Shown: positions 22,384 through 32,844, numbered from the stretch's first letter. The stretch: 45,698 nucleotides of DNA from Bacillota bacterium (GCA_023436225.1 JAEZKA010000006.1:1-45698); one strand, 5' to 3'. Notes: generated from the sequence alone by a model not told the origin. Numbers and translations are program-made.

Positions 22384-24027
22384 ATGTATAAGCTTCTGAT
22401 AGCAGATGATGAAAAGCAGACAAGAGAAGGAATCGCATACTTTATAGAAAACAGTCCCTGTGGATTTGAGGTTTCCGGTATTGCGGAGGGGGGATTATCA
22501 GCGCTTTCCATGGCAATGGAGAAGGAACCGGATCTGGTGCTTACCGATATTCGCATGCCGGACCTTGATGGTTTTGAACTGACTGGGCGTTTGGCGCAGT
22601 TAGCTAAGAAACCGGCTATTCTTATTATGAGTGCTTATGATGATGTGGAATATTTTAAGAATGCATTTAAAGTAAATGCTCTTGATTATATCCTAAAACC
22701 AATCGATACAAACGAATTGATATCAATTCTGGAGAAGGTACGAAGACTACTCGATGCGGAGCGGGAGGAACGTCGCAAGAAAGAGAAGATAAGAATGCAA
22801 ATGCAAAGTAACCTGCCAATACTGCGCGCACGTTTTTTTGCTGATCTGGTGGATGGAGTTCTTAGCAATTCTTCACCGGAGTTTACGGAACGTATGGATT
22901 TTATTCAGGTAGAACTCGGTAGGAATGATTTTTATTGTACTGCAGTTGTTAGCATTGATAACAAGCAAGAAATGTATAACGGTATCAATCGTTCGGCTGA
23001 GAAGATACTTGACTTTGGCATTCAGAATCTCTTGGAAGAGTTGCTGGAGATATTTGTAGATGGATATGTATTTGAATATGACCGAGGGGAGTTCGTTCTT
23101 CTTATGCGCGAGGAATTCTCTTTGGATGCAAAGCAACCTGAATTATTTCATACACAAATTAAGGCACTGATAAGGATGCTTTTTGAATCGCTGAAAGGAT
23201 CCGGAATCAGTGCAACCGTTGGAGTCGGAGGCTTTGTCAATGGAATTACGGGACTCCCGGAAACATTTAAAACAGCAAAAGAGAATGTATGCAAGAGACT
23301 GGTGCTTGGCAAAAATAGAGTGATTCATAATCATGAATATGAGATATTGGAGGATGATTCCCTCTTCCAGTCTTTGAATGCTGTCCTTACAGTAATCGCA
23401 GCATCGGATCAGGGACTGTTGGAAACAGCAGTCGAGCGTTATTTTCAATCAATTGCTTCAAGTCCAAAGCTGGATTTGCTCTATGGGATACAGTGCTCCG
23501 GAATGCTGATTACTGCTGTGTCTGATTACATATCAACGATTGATGATAGCTTAAAAATTGAAAAAATTGATATTCTGGCCGAATATGAAAAGCTTGGTAA
23601 GACGGAGACAATCCCTGAGATGATGAAGCAGACACTTACCTATTGTTTAAAGCTTAATCATAGTATCCGTGAAAAGGTGGTTGACCAGAATGAGGATACG
23701 GTTGATCGAGTTAAGAATATAATCCAAAAGAATTATCAGGAAGATATTACAATCACGTCTATTGCAGAGCAAGTATATCTTAGCCCGAATTATCTTTGCG
23801 GAATCTTTAAACAGATCACAGGTAATACCATAAACCAGTATATTACCTTAGTTCGTATTGAGGCTGCTAAGACCCTTCTTGAGGACAAGACGGTAAAACT
23901 TTCGGAAATTGGAACTCTGGTAGGATACATAGAACCAAGCTATTTCAGCAAGATATTTAAGCGACATACAGCACTGACTCCCAAAGAGTACCGGCAGATG
24001 CTGATTGGTATGAGAAAGATAAAGTAA
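22384..24027 (+). CDS. YesN-type response regulator (receiver plus AraC HTH)
   Basis: 547 residues. The receiver (1-120) has the acidic pair D8/D9, phosphoacceptor D55 in LVLTDIRMP, S83 and K105. A long middle part (about 150-420) is of unknown fold, as usual in large YesN proteins. Residues about 440-545 are an AraC double helix-turn-helix (QVYLSPNYLCGIFKQ, then IGTLVGYIEPSYFSKIFKRH). It should be phosphorylated by the kinase encoded 37 nt downstream and activate the adjacent sugar transporter operon. Confidence 0.92.
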   Translation: MYKLLIADDEKQTREGIAYFIENSPCGFEVSGIAEGGLSALSMAMEKEPDLVLTDIRMPDLDGFELTGRLAQLAKKPAILIMSAYDDVEYFKNAFKVNALDYILKPIDTNELISILEKVRRLLDAEREERRKKEKIRMQMQSNLPILRARFFADLVDGVLSNSSPEFTERMDFIQVELGRNDFYCTAVVSIDNKQEMYNGINRSAEKILDFGIQNLLEELLEIFVDGYVFEYDRGEFVLLMREEFSLDAKQPELFHTQIKALIRMLFESLKGSGISATVGVGGFVNGITGLPETFKTAKENVCKRLVLGKNRVIHNHEYEILEDDSLFQSLNAVLTVIAASDQGLLETAVERYFQSIASSPKLDLLYGIQCSGMLITAVSDYISTIDDSLKIEKIDILAEYEKLGKTETIPEMMKQTLTYCLKLNHSIREKVVDQNEDTVDRVKNIIQKNYQEDITITSIAEQVYLSPNYLCGIFKQITGNTINQYITLVRIEAAKTLLEDKTVKLSEIGTLVGYIEPSYFSKIFKRHTALTPKEYRQMLIGMRKIK

Positions 24028-24064
24028 TCAGGTTTGGCCGATCCGATCGGAGGAGGGGAAACAT

Positions 24065-25831
24065 ATGAAAAGAAAGCTCTTTATCATCTTTTTTACGTTG
24101 GTACTCTTACCAACCCTTGCTTTGGGTTACAGTAATTATCTCAGGATAACGGAACTGGCTTATGAGAATATAAATAATGCAATGATGCAGACCTTAGTAC
24201 AAATCAATTATAATATTCACAACACCATTGAATACGCTACTTTGGTATCCGATAGTTTATATTTTGATGAGGAAATAAAAGAATTTTTGGGTAAGGACGA
24301 TCGCTCTGATATCAAGCTTTGGCTAAAGCAGCTGAAGAATATTCGGAATAAAATCCGCAACCATGAAGGTAAAAATCACATATATAAAGTAAGGCTCTTT
24401 GTAGATGATGAAAAGATGGTGTCAACTGAACATGTCAATTTTTTCTCAGTGAATAGTATCAAGGATAAAGAATGGTATACAGAAATAGCAGACCTGTATG
24501 GAGCAGCCCTTTGGTCCGGGGTAGACTATGAGACCACAATAGCTGGGGAATCGGATTCCTGGTTGATTTCTTATCGCAGAGTAATTAAGCATACTAATAA
24601 TATCTTTGATAACAGCGGCATCTTATCGGTAGACATTATGGAAGCATATTTATATTCGCTTATGGATGATGTCAGTTTAAGGGAGAGTGAACAAATATTC
24701 ATAGTTGATAAGGAGGGCAGGTTACTGTCAGGGGCTGATAAATCGATGCTTGGGCAGAAGTATCTGGAAGACTCCTTAATGGATAAGATAAGGGCTTCTG
24801 AACAGGCCATTCTTCAAATCGGAGATATCGGTCAGGAGGAATATCTTGTTTATACAACGATTAAAGATACCGGATGGATATTAGTAGACCGGATTGCCAG
24901 CGAAAGTATGCTGGAGGGACACTCCTTCTGGGGAGACATGAATTTTATCTTGCTGACAATTCTGGTTATCATATTACTTGTGGCGGCATCTTTTGTTATC
25001 ATTAATAATATCATGAATGAGATCATGAAGAGGATGAGATTGATTGCTGAGAAAATTGAAAATGAGGGTGTTAAAGCAGAACAGCTGACTTCAGAGCAAA
25101 TGGTAAATCGGAAAGATGATATGGGAAAAGTAGAAGATATGGTCTATAGCATGATTGAGCGCAGTAACCAGCTTTCCAAAGAAAGCTATGAAGCCAGATT
25201 GGAGGAACGCAAGGCTCAACTAATGGCGCTTCAGGCGCAGATCAATCCGCACTTTCTCTATAATACGTTAGAGAACATTAATTGGATGGCATTTCGTAAA
25301 AATGCACCTGAAATCAGTTCTTTGGTCACAACACTGGCAAAATACTTTCGTCTGTCCTTAAATAAAGGGAAAGTATTGGTCAGTATTGAAGATGAGATTG
25401 AGCTGATCAAAACCTACCTGACCATCCAAAATGCAAGGTTTGACGGCGGATTGGATTACGAAACTAATATCGACCCCGAATGCAGGAATTATAGCATTCC
25501 AAAGCTTACACTTCAGCCCATAGTAGAGAATTCAGTACTGCACGGTATTTTGAAAAAATCGGAGAAGTCCGGTACTATTGCAATTGAAGCTCGATTTCTG
25601 GAGGATGAGCTACTGATTAGCATAACGGATGATGGTATAGGAATGGAGCAGGAACGAGTGTTTGAATTATTGCATTCTCCGCAATCAAGTCATTATGGTT
25701 TGTATAATGTACAGGAACGATTGAAATTGTATTATGGTGAGAAGTATGGGTTAAAAATAGATTCGACCCCAGGACAGGGGACAATCGTTACTTTGCATCT
25801 GGGATTGATTAAAAACAATCATTTTGAATAA
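24065..25831 (+). CDS. YesM-type sensor histidine kinase
   Basis: 588 residues. A membrane helix at about 4-24, an extracytoplasmic dCache-like sensor domain (25-290), a second helix at about 293-317, HAMP, then the His_kinase domain with phosphoacceptor H396 in INPHFLYNTLE. The HATPase has N-box VENSVLHGILK, G-box DDGIGM and GLYNVQERL. GGAGG lies 8 nt before the ATG. It is the sensor partner of the preceding response regulator. Confidence 0.93.
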   Translation: MKRKLFIIFFTLVLLPTLALGYSNYLRITELAYENINNAMMQTLVQINYNIHNTIEYATLVSDSLYFDEEIKEFLGKDDRSDIKLWLKQLKNIRNKIRNHEGKNHIYKVRLFVDDEKMVSTEHVNFFSVNSIKDKEWYTEIADLYGAALWSGVDYETTIAGESDSWLISYRRVIKHTNNIFDNSGILSVDIMEAYLYSLMDDVSLRESEQIFIVDKEGRLLSGADKSMLGQKYLEDSLMDKIRASEQAILQIGDIGQEEYLVYTTIKDTGWILVDRIASESMLEGHSFWGDMNFILLTILVIILLVAASFVIINNIMNEIMKRMRLIAEKIENEGVKAEQLTSEQMVNRKDDMGKVEDMVYSMIERSNQLSKESYEARLEERKAQLMALQAQINPHFLYNTLENINWMAFRKNAPEISSLVTTLAKYFRLSLNKGKVLVSIEDEIELIKTYLTIQNARFDGGLDYETNIDPECRNYSIPKLTLQPIVENSVLHGILKKSEKSGTIAIEARFLEDELLISITDDGIGMEQERVFELLHSPQSSHYGLYNVQERLKLYYGEKYGLKIDSTPGQGTIVTLHLGLIKNNHFE

Positions 25832-25851
25832 GTTCAGCAAAACAATTTCAG

Positions 25852-25917
25852 AAGATCAATCAAGTAATACTCTTAGTCAGATTTTTATAGCTAAGTAATT
25901 ACTGATTGGTCTTTTTT
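25852..25917 (+). terminator. Terminator after the first two-component pair
   Basis: AGATCAATCAAGTAAT pairs with ATTACTGATTGGTCT (G-U pairs included), followed by six T. Confidence 0.7.
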
Positions 25918-26061
25918 GATGACTTCATAAATAACCCTAGACATAATGATGCGGATGGGTATATAAGGTAAAATAGGTAAAAAAAATGCTTATGAAAGTA
26001 AAAATATTCTATTTATGTTCTAGATAGATAATTATATAATGGGTAGGAAAGAGGTAAATTT

Positions 26062-26646
26062 ATGAAAAAAATTCAAATATTGACAAGTTTTTTGGCTATT
26101 CTGCTCATGCTACTGTTGATGACAGCATGCAGTAAGAATGAAAATGAGACCGCGATATCAAATGAAGCACTTGGGATATGCGGAAGCTGGGCATATATAC
26201 ATGATAAAGAGACAGCAATAGCAGTATTTCACGAAGATGGTACCGCAGTGTATGAAGGCAAGGATTATTCCTTTGAAGGTGACAGTCAGTTTATTAAGCT
26301 AAAGGATACAGACGGTGTGACAACACAGCTTCGCTATACACTTGATGACGAGGGAATGTACCTATACAGCAATAATACATATACCTATTCTGGTGAAGGT
26401 GAGCCGGACGGTCTGATAGGTGAATGGGCATGTAAAGAAAAGAACTGGTCTTACTCATTTACGGAAGCGGGTACATTTATCGAGGACGGCTTTTTCCCCG
26501 GCTACTATACGGTAGATAATGATAATTCAACCTTTAAGCTTGTTTATAATGATCAATTTGAAGATACCGTGTGTTATTTTCATTTAGATAAGGATAAGCT
26601 TCTCATTGAATATCCATGGCGTATGGTAAGAATGAGTGACAAATAA
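26062..26646 (+). CDS. Small surface lipoprotein with two lipocalin-like repeats
   Basis: The 194-residue precursor has a signal peptide with lipobox MTAC (C23). The mature part shows two related beta-rich modules, starting GICGSWAYIHDKETAI and GLIGEWACKEKNWSY. Each has the G-x-W opening of DUF5640/lipocalin-like domains followed by a 'G.Y.....F' strand pattern. A GAAAGAGGT ribosome site lies just upstream. Its function is unknown; the position before a sugar-binding protein gene may be chance. Confidence 0.7.
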   Translation: MKKIQILTSFLAILLMLLLMTACSKNENETAISNEALGICGSWAYIHDKETAIAVFHEDGTAVYEGKDYSFEGDSQFIKLKDTDGVTTQLRYTLDDEGMYLYSNNTYTYSGEGEPDGLIGEWACKEKNWSYSFTEAGTFIEDGFFPGYYTVDNDNSTFKLVYNDQFEDTVCYFHLDKDKLLIEYPWRMVRMSDK

Positions 26647-26678
26647 TGAGTATGGAAATGTGATTTTGACCTAACGGA

Positions 26679-26699
26679 TATACGGCAGAAAGCCGTATA
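26679..26699 (+). promoter_or_regulatory. Hairpin upstream of the second solute-binding gene
   Basis: TATACGGC/GCCGTATA with a 5-nt loop and no T-run. It may mark the end of the lipoprotein transcript or a leader structure. Confidence 0.4.
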
Positions 26700-26765
26700 C
26701 ATCAAAGATCCATCGGTTCATATCACATTAACATAAATAAAAAACATTTTTTGAGGAGGAGTAAT

Positions 26766-28103
26766 ATGAAAAAAGTTATTGCGTTACTTTTGGCTGTTGG
26801 AATGCTCGTATCTCTCGTAGGATGCGGAAAAGCTAGCACAACCGAACAAACGACCACAAATGATGCACCTGCTGCTGCAACCGAAGCACCTGTCGCTACC
26901 GCAACCGAAGCACCTGCTGCGGCCGAGCCGATCGACCTCACTATGTGGTGTATAGCTGTAGAGAGCGATTCAAATCGTCATGCTTATGAAGCAGGTATCG
27001 CTGATTTCCAGGCAGCTCATCCGGAAATCAACCTTACTTGGGAAGCTACTCAGAACCAGGAATACAAGACAAAGATTAAGGCTGCTGTAGCTGCAAACGA
27101 ATTACCTGATATCTTCTATACATGGGGATGTGCGTTCCTTGGTGATTTCGTTGATGCTGGTCGTGTTTATAATGCAGATGCGGCATATGCTAAATTTGCT
27201 GCTGATTTGCCTGAAGTTATGGTGGGCAACGTTAAATATGACGGAAGCGTTTATGCAGCACCGATCACTATGAACATCGTTGCTATGTTCTCTAATATGG
27301 ATCTTCTGAAGCAGGCAGGCTTTGATAAGGTTCCTGGTACATACGATGAACTGATTGCTTGCTGTGATGCTCTTGTTGCAAAAGGAATTATTCCTTTTGG
27401 CTGCTCAGGAAAAGAGACCTGGTGTGTAACCGAGTATCTTGAGTCCATTATTGAGAAAACTGCTGGCGCTCCCGCGATGAATGATATCTTTACCGGCAAA
27501 GCTTCATGGGGTAATGATGATGTAGTTAAGGCAGTTGGTCTCTTCCAGGAAATGATTAACAAGAAGTATTTTGATCCGGAAGGCATCGCTCTTTCTAATG
27601 ACGAGGTTAAAGCTAACTTTATCGCTGGAAAGTACGCTTTCTATATCAATGGTACATGGAACTGTGCAGACTTTGCTAACGCTGGTCTGACCGATAAGGT
27701 TCAGGTTGCTGAGTTCCCGGTTATCGACTCTACAAAGTCTAAGTTAGGCGAGCTCATTGGTGGACCTACTGACGGACTTGCTGTTGCTGCAAGTTCACCG
27801 AACGCTGCTATAGCTGCTGATAGTGCATTTGAAATCGCTAAGAACATCTGCAAGTATGGTTACATTGATGGTAATGGACTTCCTGCATGGACACAGGATC
27901 CTAACGGTGACTATTCAGCTGTCAATCCTTTAACACAGTCAGTTGCTCAAATCGTTGCTAACTCAAGCCAGTTAGTACCGTTTGGTGACAATGCAATGCC
28001 TGCTGATACCGCAAACATTTATCTTGACTATGTAAGCCAGATTTATTCTTCTGCTATCGATGGTAAGGCATTTGTTGATGGCCTTGTTAAGGATATTAAG
28101 TAA
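26766..28103 (+). CDS. Extracellular solute-binding protein, family 1 (CUT1)
   Basis: The start at 26766 follows GAGGAGGA. The 445-residue lipoprotein has lipobox LVGC (C20), a linker made of repeated APAA/ATEAP units, then a maltose-binding-type domain (ADFQAAHPEINLTWEATQNQ, YGSVYAAP-like DGSVYAAPITMN, and AFYINGTWNCADF). GCT/GCA-rich codon use differs from its neighbours and suggests high expression. Two hairpins between it and the permease gene probably raise its level relative to the channel. It delivers a sugar or oligosaccharide. Confidence 0.92.
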   Translation: MKKVIALLLAVGMLVSLVGCGKASTTEQTTTNDAPAAATEAPVATATEAPAAAEPIDLTMWCIAVESDSNRHAYEAGIADFQAAHPEINLTWEATQNQEYKTKIKAAVAANELPDIFYTWGCAFLGDFVDAGRVYNADAAYAKFAADLPEVMVGNVKYDGSVYAAPITMNIVAMFSNMDLLKQAGFDKVPGTYDELIACCDALVAKGIIPFGCSGKETWCVTEYLESIIEKTAGAPAMNDIFTGKASWGNDDVVKAVGLFQEMINKKYFDPEGIALSNDEVKANFIAGKYAFYINGTWNCADFANAGLTDKVQVAEFPVIDSTKSKLGELIGGPTDGLAVAASSPNAAIAADSAFEIAKNICKYGYIDGNGLPAWTQDPNGDYSAVNPLTQSVAQIVANSSQLVPFGDNAMPADTANIYLDYVSQIYSSAIDGKAFVDGLVKDIK

Positions 28104-28177
28104 TTCTGGGAAGTACATAATAAATTAAGAAACATGAATGAGAGCCATTAAGTCATTAGGTTCTGATTCGATTAAGA

Positions 28178-28275
28178 AAGAAGCGGTTTCCCAACGATTG
28201 TCTGGATCAAAATCATCTGGGAACCGCTTCTTGTCTAATACATGACAAGTGAAACAGCTTGCTGTTTCATCTTGT
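28178..28275 (+). promoter_or_regulatory. Two hairpins between binding-protein and permease genes
   Basis: AAGAAGCGGTTTCCCA pairs with TGGGAACCGCTTCTT (28178-28232, one bulged T). GTGAAACAGC-GCTGTTTC extended by ACAAG/CTTGT follows at 28246-28275, ending at the permease ribosome site. Intercistronic stems of this kind usually protect the upstream mRNA and cut readthrough. Confidence 0.65.
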
Positions 28276-28290
28276 AGGGAAGGAATCAAG

Positions 28291-29172
28291 ATGAAAAAAT
28301 TATATAGTAATAAACTGACTATTCTTCTGTTTATTCTCCCTGCGCTGTTGCTTTTTTTATTCATCCTTATTGCACCTATTTTTATGTCGGGCTATTACAG
28401 CTTATTTAATTGGAAAGGCTTTGGAGAAAAGACATTCATTGGATTAGAAAATTATGCGGAACTGTTTACCAGCAACTCAATAGGCTTTACTAAGGCTCTG
28501 GGAAATTCGCTGCTTTTAGCATTGCTTTCAGTAGCCATTCAGTTACCGCTTGCATTGGGTCTTGCACTACTTCTCGGTAAGGGAAGAAAGGGCGAACGAG
28601 GTTTTCTTTCAATTTATTTTGCACCAGTTCTTATTTCTACCGTTGTTATCGGTCAGCTCTGGCTAAAGATATACAACCCGTCCTACGGCTTACTTAATGT
28701 AGCTCTGAGAGCGATTGGTCTGGATAGTTTGGCAAGGATTTGGCTTGGAGAGGCAAGTACCGCACTCGGGGCTGCTTTCGTACCTACCTTATGGCAGTAT
28801 GTCGGTTATCATATGCTGCTGATGTTTGCAGGTATTAAAAGTGTCCCTACCGAGTATCGCGAGGCAGCAATGATTGACGGAGCAAAAGAGGGACAGGTTA
28901 ACCGTTATATAGTTTTACCATACATTAAGCCTATACTGAAGATATGTACTATCTTTGCTGTTACAGGCTCCCTTAAGTCCTTTGACTTAATCTATGTATT
29001 AACAAATGGCGGACCGTTACATGCGACGGAGGTACCTAGTACGTTGATGATAAGTATGTTGTTCCTACGTAATCGATATGGAATGGGCAGTACGATTGCT
29101 TTCCTTCTTATCATTTTGTGCTTCGCCTTTGCTTTGCTTATTGGCCGTGTATTCAGGAATAAGGAGGATTAA
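28291..29172 (+). CDS. Sugar ABC transporter permease (MalF/UgpA type)
   Basis: The start at 28291 is supported by GGGAAGG; the frame is open from 28249 without a site. The 293-residue protein has six helices. It shows LFILPALLLFLFILIAPIF, and the EAA loop EYREAAMIDGAKEGQVNRYI followed by LPYIKP. It forms the channel with the next protein. Confidence 0.92.
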   Translation: MKKLYSNKLTILLFILPALLLFLFILIAPIFMSGYYSLFNWKGFGEKTFIGLENYAELFTSNSIGFTKALGNSLLLALLSVAIQLPLALGLALLLGKGRKGERGFLSIYFAPVLISTVVIGQLWLKIYNPSYGLLNVALRAIGLDSLARIWLGEASTALGAAFVPTLWQYVGYHMLLMFAGIKSVPTEYREAAMIDGAKEGQVNRYIVLPYIKPILKICTIFAVTGSLKSFDLIYVLTNGGPLHATEVPSTLMISMLFLRNRYGMGSTIAFLLIILCFAFALLIGRVFRNKED

Positions 29173-29176
29173 CAAC

Positions 29177-30049
29177 GTGAAGAATAAGAAATCTATAAAC
29201 CGGGGAGAAGCCTATTTGATCAAGGGAAGCAAGCGCAAAGAGGTTGGGGTATACATTTTCTTAAGCATATGGGCACTTATTAATCTGTTTCCTGTCTATT
29301 GGATGTTTACCTTCTCGCTCAAGAGTAATGCAGAAATATTTGGCACGAATGTTGCCGGTCTTCCAAACGAGTGGCTATGGTCCAACTATTCAAGAGCAGT
29401 TAATATTGGCCATATCGAAAAATATTTTTTAAACAGCATCATTGTTGCCGTTTCGACTATTCTCATAGTTATGCTTATTTCCCTTATGGCAACCTATGCC
29501 CTGACAAGATTTATTTGGAATGGAAGGAAGCGAATGAACAGCTTTTTTATGCTTGGATTGACAATTCCTATTCATGCAGCTCTTGTACCTATCTATGTCA
29601 CCTTTTCAAGACTGGGTTTGCTTAATAAATATATTTCTCTTATTATTCCCTATGCTGCATTTTCGTTGGCGATGGGGATACTCATATGTACAGGCTTCAT
29701 GCAGGAATTACCCATGGATCTTGATGAGGCGGCATGTATCGATGGCTGTAGTACATGGGGTATTTTCTTCCGAATTATAGTACCGTTGATGAAGCCAGCC
29801 GTGGCAACGGTGTCTATTTATACATTCCTGCAGTGCTGGAATGAGCTAATGTTTGCGAATAATTTTATTAGTACATCTTCGCACAAAACACTGCCAGTCG
29901 GTATACAATCACTTTCTGGACAATTCACGCAGGATTGGGGCCCGATTGGTGCGGCGTTGGTTATGGCAACATTCCCGACGCTTATATTCTACGCGTTCTT
30001 TAGTAAGAAGATACAAGAGAGCTTCATTGCCGGAGCTATTAAGGGCTAG
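29177..30049 (+). CDS. Sugar ABC transporter permease (MalG/UgpE type)
   Basis: GTG 29177 is the start because AAGGAGG lies 10 nt upstream; the frame is open further 5' within the previous gene. The 290-residue protein has six helices, the EAA loop DLDEAACIDGCSTWGIFFRI with IVPLMKP, and the C-terminal ESFIAGAIKG. It is the second CUT1 channel subunit; no ATPase is encoded nearby. Confidence 0.92.
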   Translation: MKNKKSINRGEAYLIKGSKRKEVGVYIFLSIWALINLFPVYWMFTFSLKSNAEIFGTNVAGLPNEWLWSNYSRAVNIGHIEKYFLNSIIVAVSTILIVMLISLMATYALTRFIWNGRKRMNSFFMLGLTIPIHAALVPIYVTFSRLGLLNKYISLIIPYAAFSLAMGILICTGFMQELPMDLDEAACIDGCSTWGIFFRIIVPLMKPAVATVSIYTFLQCWNELMFANNFISTSSHKTLPVGIQSLSGQFTQDWGPIGAALVMATFPTLIFYAFFSKKIQESFIAGAIKG

Positions 30050-30072
30050 TGAAAATTATTTTTGTTTCAGAT

Positions 30073-30123
30073 GGGTTTCGGACTCTGTTTAAGTAGCTTT
30101 ATTCATAACAGAGTCGGAGACCC
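30073..30123 (+). terminator. Stem-loop after the second permease gene
   Basis: GGGTTTCGGACTCTGTT pairs with AACAGAGTCGGAGACCC over 17 positions (with G-U pairs), then CTTTG. A weak T-run suggests partial termination before the kinase gene. Positions 30124-30352 hold no gene I can support. Confidence 0.65.
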
Positions 30124-30352
30124 TTTGTATATACATGCAACAACGAGGATAGAGGAATAAATATAGAATGATATCATTCTATGATCCGACAATCGCGAAC
30201 CAGAGAATTAATAAAGCGTTTTTCTATGGTTGTCAAAGTTTGTCTGATTTTGGATGTGACGTGTTGAAAATAAAAAGAAGATGTGATACAATAATATGGA
30301 AAGTATTGGTAGGAATGTCATTTATGCAAAAATACGTGATTGAGGTGTAGCA

Positions 30353-32107
30353 ATGAGGCATGGCGGCAATAGATCAAAACGCGATAATAAAATGTCGCTT
30401 CAGCGAACGACTATGTTAATGCTTGCTATTCTTTTGTTATTTTTTTGTATGATGTTTATGATAGCAACCTCTATTATAACGAAAAAAACAGAAGATGATT
30501 TCAAAATAAGAACTTCGGAAACGGCAGTCAATAATGTGGTATCCACCATTAAGGCAAGCTTGGTAAACTATAATTATTTATCACGACTAATTATGGTCAA
30601 TGGTAAGGTTGTGAAATATTTAAAAACGAATGAAGCAAATAGAGACAAGGCAAATGATGCACGAGATGGCATCAATGAAATACAATACTTATATAGCTAT
30701 ATTGATTCGGTATATATCTTCCGTAACGATGGTAAGTATGTAAATACAGGACAAGGTACATATTTTGTCAATTTGACAAGCTTAGAGCGTGCTAAAATAT
30801 TGGGGGCACGTGGAACCACAGTTATTTCAATCAATGGTAACGGCACGATTATAAAAGACAACAGCAGGCCGTTTCTTACTATGTCGCGTGCAATATACGA
30901 TATTAATTCTCAAAAGCTCTTGGGTATACTGATTATGAATATATCTAGCAGTATATTTAATGATACACTTGCGATACAGAATTCCAGTGGTATGTGTATA
31001 CTTGATAATGATGGTACACTTCTATGTGGGAATGAAGAAATAAGCGCATTGTATAATAGAGACTACAATAGTGACAGTATGGTATATAAGAATATTTACT
31101 TAGGTGGTGAGAGGAAGACACTGACCGGAAGAATGGCAATAAAGCCACTGGTAGTTTTATGCGTAAGTGCCAAGAGCGTAGAGGCATTACCACGGGATAC
31201 GATATATGCGCTGATGCTGACTCTTACAGCATTTATCCTGTCAGGCATGGTTTGTGCTTGGTTTATTACAGTGAATATTGCACGACCGATCAGAAATCTT
31301 AGCGCAGCAATGGAGCGGACGAGGTCATCGGGGTGGCTTAGGGAGATTGACGCCGAAATGCCAAATAATGAAATTGGCAGGTTGGCAGAAAGCTACAATA
31401 GCATGATAGAATATCTTAATGAGCTGTTCAATCGACAGCTAGAGGATGAGAAGAATGTACAGAAGGCGGAGATGCGTGTGCTCCAAGAGCAGATAAAGCC
31501 GCATTTTCTCTATAATACTCTAGAAACGATCAGCTATATGGCAGTACAGGAGAATGCAGGCAAAGTACATGATGCACTGGAGACACTGGGCAGCTTTTAT
31601 CGTAATTTTCTTAGCAAAGGTGATCGCGAGATACCTCTAAAGCGTGAGCTGCGTATTACACAGGATTACCTCTCCTTACAAAGGATGCGGTATGGGAATA
31701 TATTCAAGGATGAATATATTCTTGACGAAAATACACTCGATTGCATGATACCTAAGCTGATTCTTCAACCGCTTGTGGAAAACTGCATCTACCATGGAGT
31801 GCGCCTTAAGGGAGAGAAATGTGTTATTCGCATCACTACGCGCATGGAAGAGGACGGTTTGCACATAATTGTGTACGATTCAGGCGTTGGCATGAGTTCC
31901 GAGCAGATAAAGAACGTGTTAGAGGCAAAGGTGGAGGACGACGTAAGGATTTTGACTGGCTTTGGTCTGCGTGGCACCATTAATCGGATACGTTATTATT
32001 GTGATTATGACAACGTTGTACAGATTAGCAGTGAGCCGGGCGAATATACGAAAATTGAATTATACATTCCGAAGATGAGGGAGACAGTAGCAGAGGGGGG
32101 AAAATAA
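30353..32107 (+). CDS. YesM-type sensor histidine kinase
   Basis: 584 residues starting at ATG after GAGGTG. Helix about 18-40, extracytoplasmic sensor domain, second helix about 270-295, HAMP, phosphoacceptor H384 in IKPHFLYNTLE, N-box VENCIYHGVRL, G-box YDSGVGM and a second G-box TGFGLRGTINRI. The stop overlaps the start of the response regulator by one base. It is the sensor partner of the second transporter. Confidence 0.93.
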   Translation: MRHGGNRSKRDNKMSLQRTTMLMLAILLLFFCMMFMIATSIITKKTEDDFKIRTSETAVNNVVSTIKASLVNYNYLSRLIMVNGKVVKYLKTNEANRDKANDARDGINEIQYLYSYIDSVYIFRNDGKYVNTGQGTYFVNLTSLERAKILGARGTTVISINGNGTIIKDNSRPFLTMSRAIYDINSQKLLGILIMNISSSIFNDTLAIQNSSGMCILDNDGTLLCGNEEISALYNRDYNSDSMVYKNIYLGGERKTLTGRMAIKPLVVLCVSAKSVEALPRDTIYALMLTLTAFILSGMVCAWFITVNIARPIRNLSAAMERTRSSGWLREIDAEMPNNEIGRLAESYNSMIEYLNELFNRQLEDEKNVQKAEMRVLQEQIKPHFLYNTLETISYMAVQENAGKVHDALETLGSFYRNFLSKGDREIPLKRELRITQDYLSLQRMRYGNIFKDEYILDENTLDCMIPKLILQPLVENCIYHGVRLKGEKCVIRITTRMEEDGLHIIVYDSGVGMSSEQIKNVLEAKVEDDVRILTGFGLRGTINRIRYYCDYDNVVQISSEPGEYTKIELYIPKMRETVAEGGK

Positions 32108-32844
32108 TGTACCGAGTTATGATCATTGACGACGAACTGCCTGCTCGTAGGTTGCTACAGGCATCCATAGATTGGAAATCGCTTGATATGGAATTGGCGG
32201 GTGAGGCGGCGAGCGGTATAGAAGCGATTAACATCATTGATGAGTTACGGCCTGACATAGTTTTTGTTGACATTTCCATGCCTTTTATGAATGGTATAGA
32301 ATTTACAAAGGTTGCAACAAAACGATATACAGACTTAATGATTATTATCTTGACAGGATTTGATGATTTTGAGTATGCGCGTCAGTGTGTTCGTCTTCCT
32401 GTGATAGAGTATATGCTTAAACCGATTGTTCGGCAAGATGTGACTGAGGTGTTAACTAAAATAAAGGAAAAATTGGATCAACACAAAACTCGTGCACAGG
32501 AGATAGGACGGGATATTACAAAGTCTGATATCGAACAGATAACGCAGTATTTACGCAATAATTTCACGGATTCTAATATTAATCTAACCTCTGTGGCGCA
32601 GCATTTTGGATTTAATCCCAGCTATTTTAGTCGGAAATTTAAGCAGGAGACAGGAAAGAGCTTTATCGAATTTCTTATCAATTGCCGGATGGAACGGGCA
32701 ATTGAGTTAGCCGGAACAAGTGAGAAGATGTTCTGTACGGCCAATGCTGTCGGTATCCCTGACCCCAACTACTTTGGACGCTGCTTCAAAAAATATACAG
32801 GCATCAGCTATTCGGAATATGTTAACTCCCATACCTTGCAGTAA
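32107..32844 (+). CDS. Response regulator, receiver plus AraC HTH (short YesN)
   Basis: Only 245 residues. Receiver with D8/D9 (MIIDDE), D55 (IVFVDISMP), T83 and K105, then directly an AraC double helix-turn-helix at about 140-242 (VAQHFGFNPSYFSRKFKQE, then AVGIPDPNYFGRCFKKY). The large middle domain of the first YesN-type protein is absent. It probably controls the transporter genes upstream and perhaps the catabolic cluster. Confidence 0.92.
   Translation: MYRVMIIDDELPARRLLQASIDWKSLDMELAGEAASGIEAINIIDELRPDIVFVDISMPFMNGIEFTKVATKRYTDLMIIILTGFDDFEYARQCVRLPVIEYMLKPIVRQDVTEVLTKIKEKLDQHKTRAQEIGRDITKSDIEQITQYLRNNFTDSNINLTSVAQHFGFNPSYFSRKFKQETGKSFIEFLINCRMERAIELAGTSEKMFCTANAVGIPDPNYFGRCFKKYTGISYSEYVNSHTLQ

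Noticed and set aside
26062..26646. Small lipoprotein as a component of the second ABC transporter
   Set aside because: It has no binding-protein fold, and a hairpin and gap separate it from the solute-binding gene; position alone is too weak.
30168..30350. 60-codon ORF before the second histidine kinase
   Set aside because: No recognisable features and no ribosome site; probably chance.
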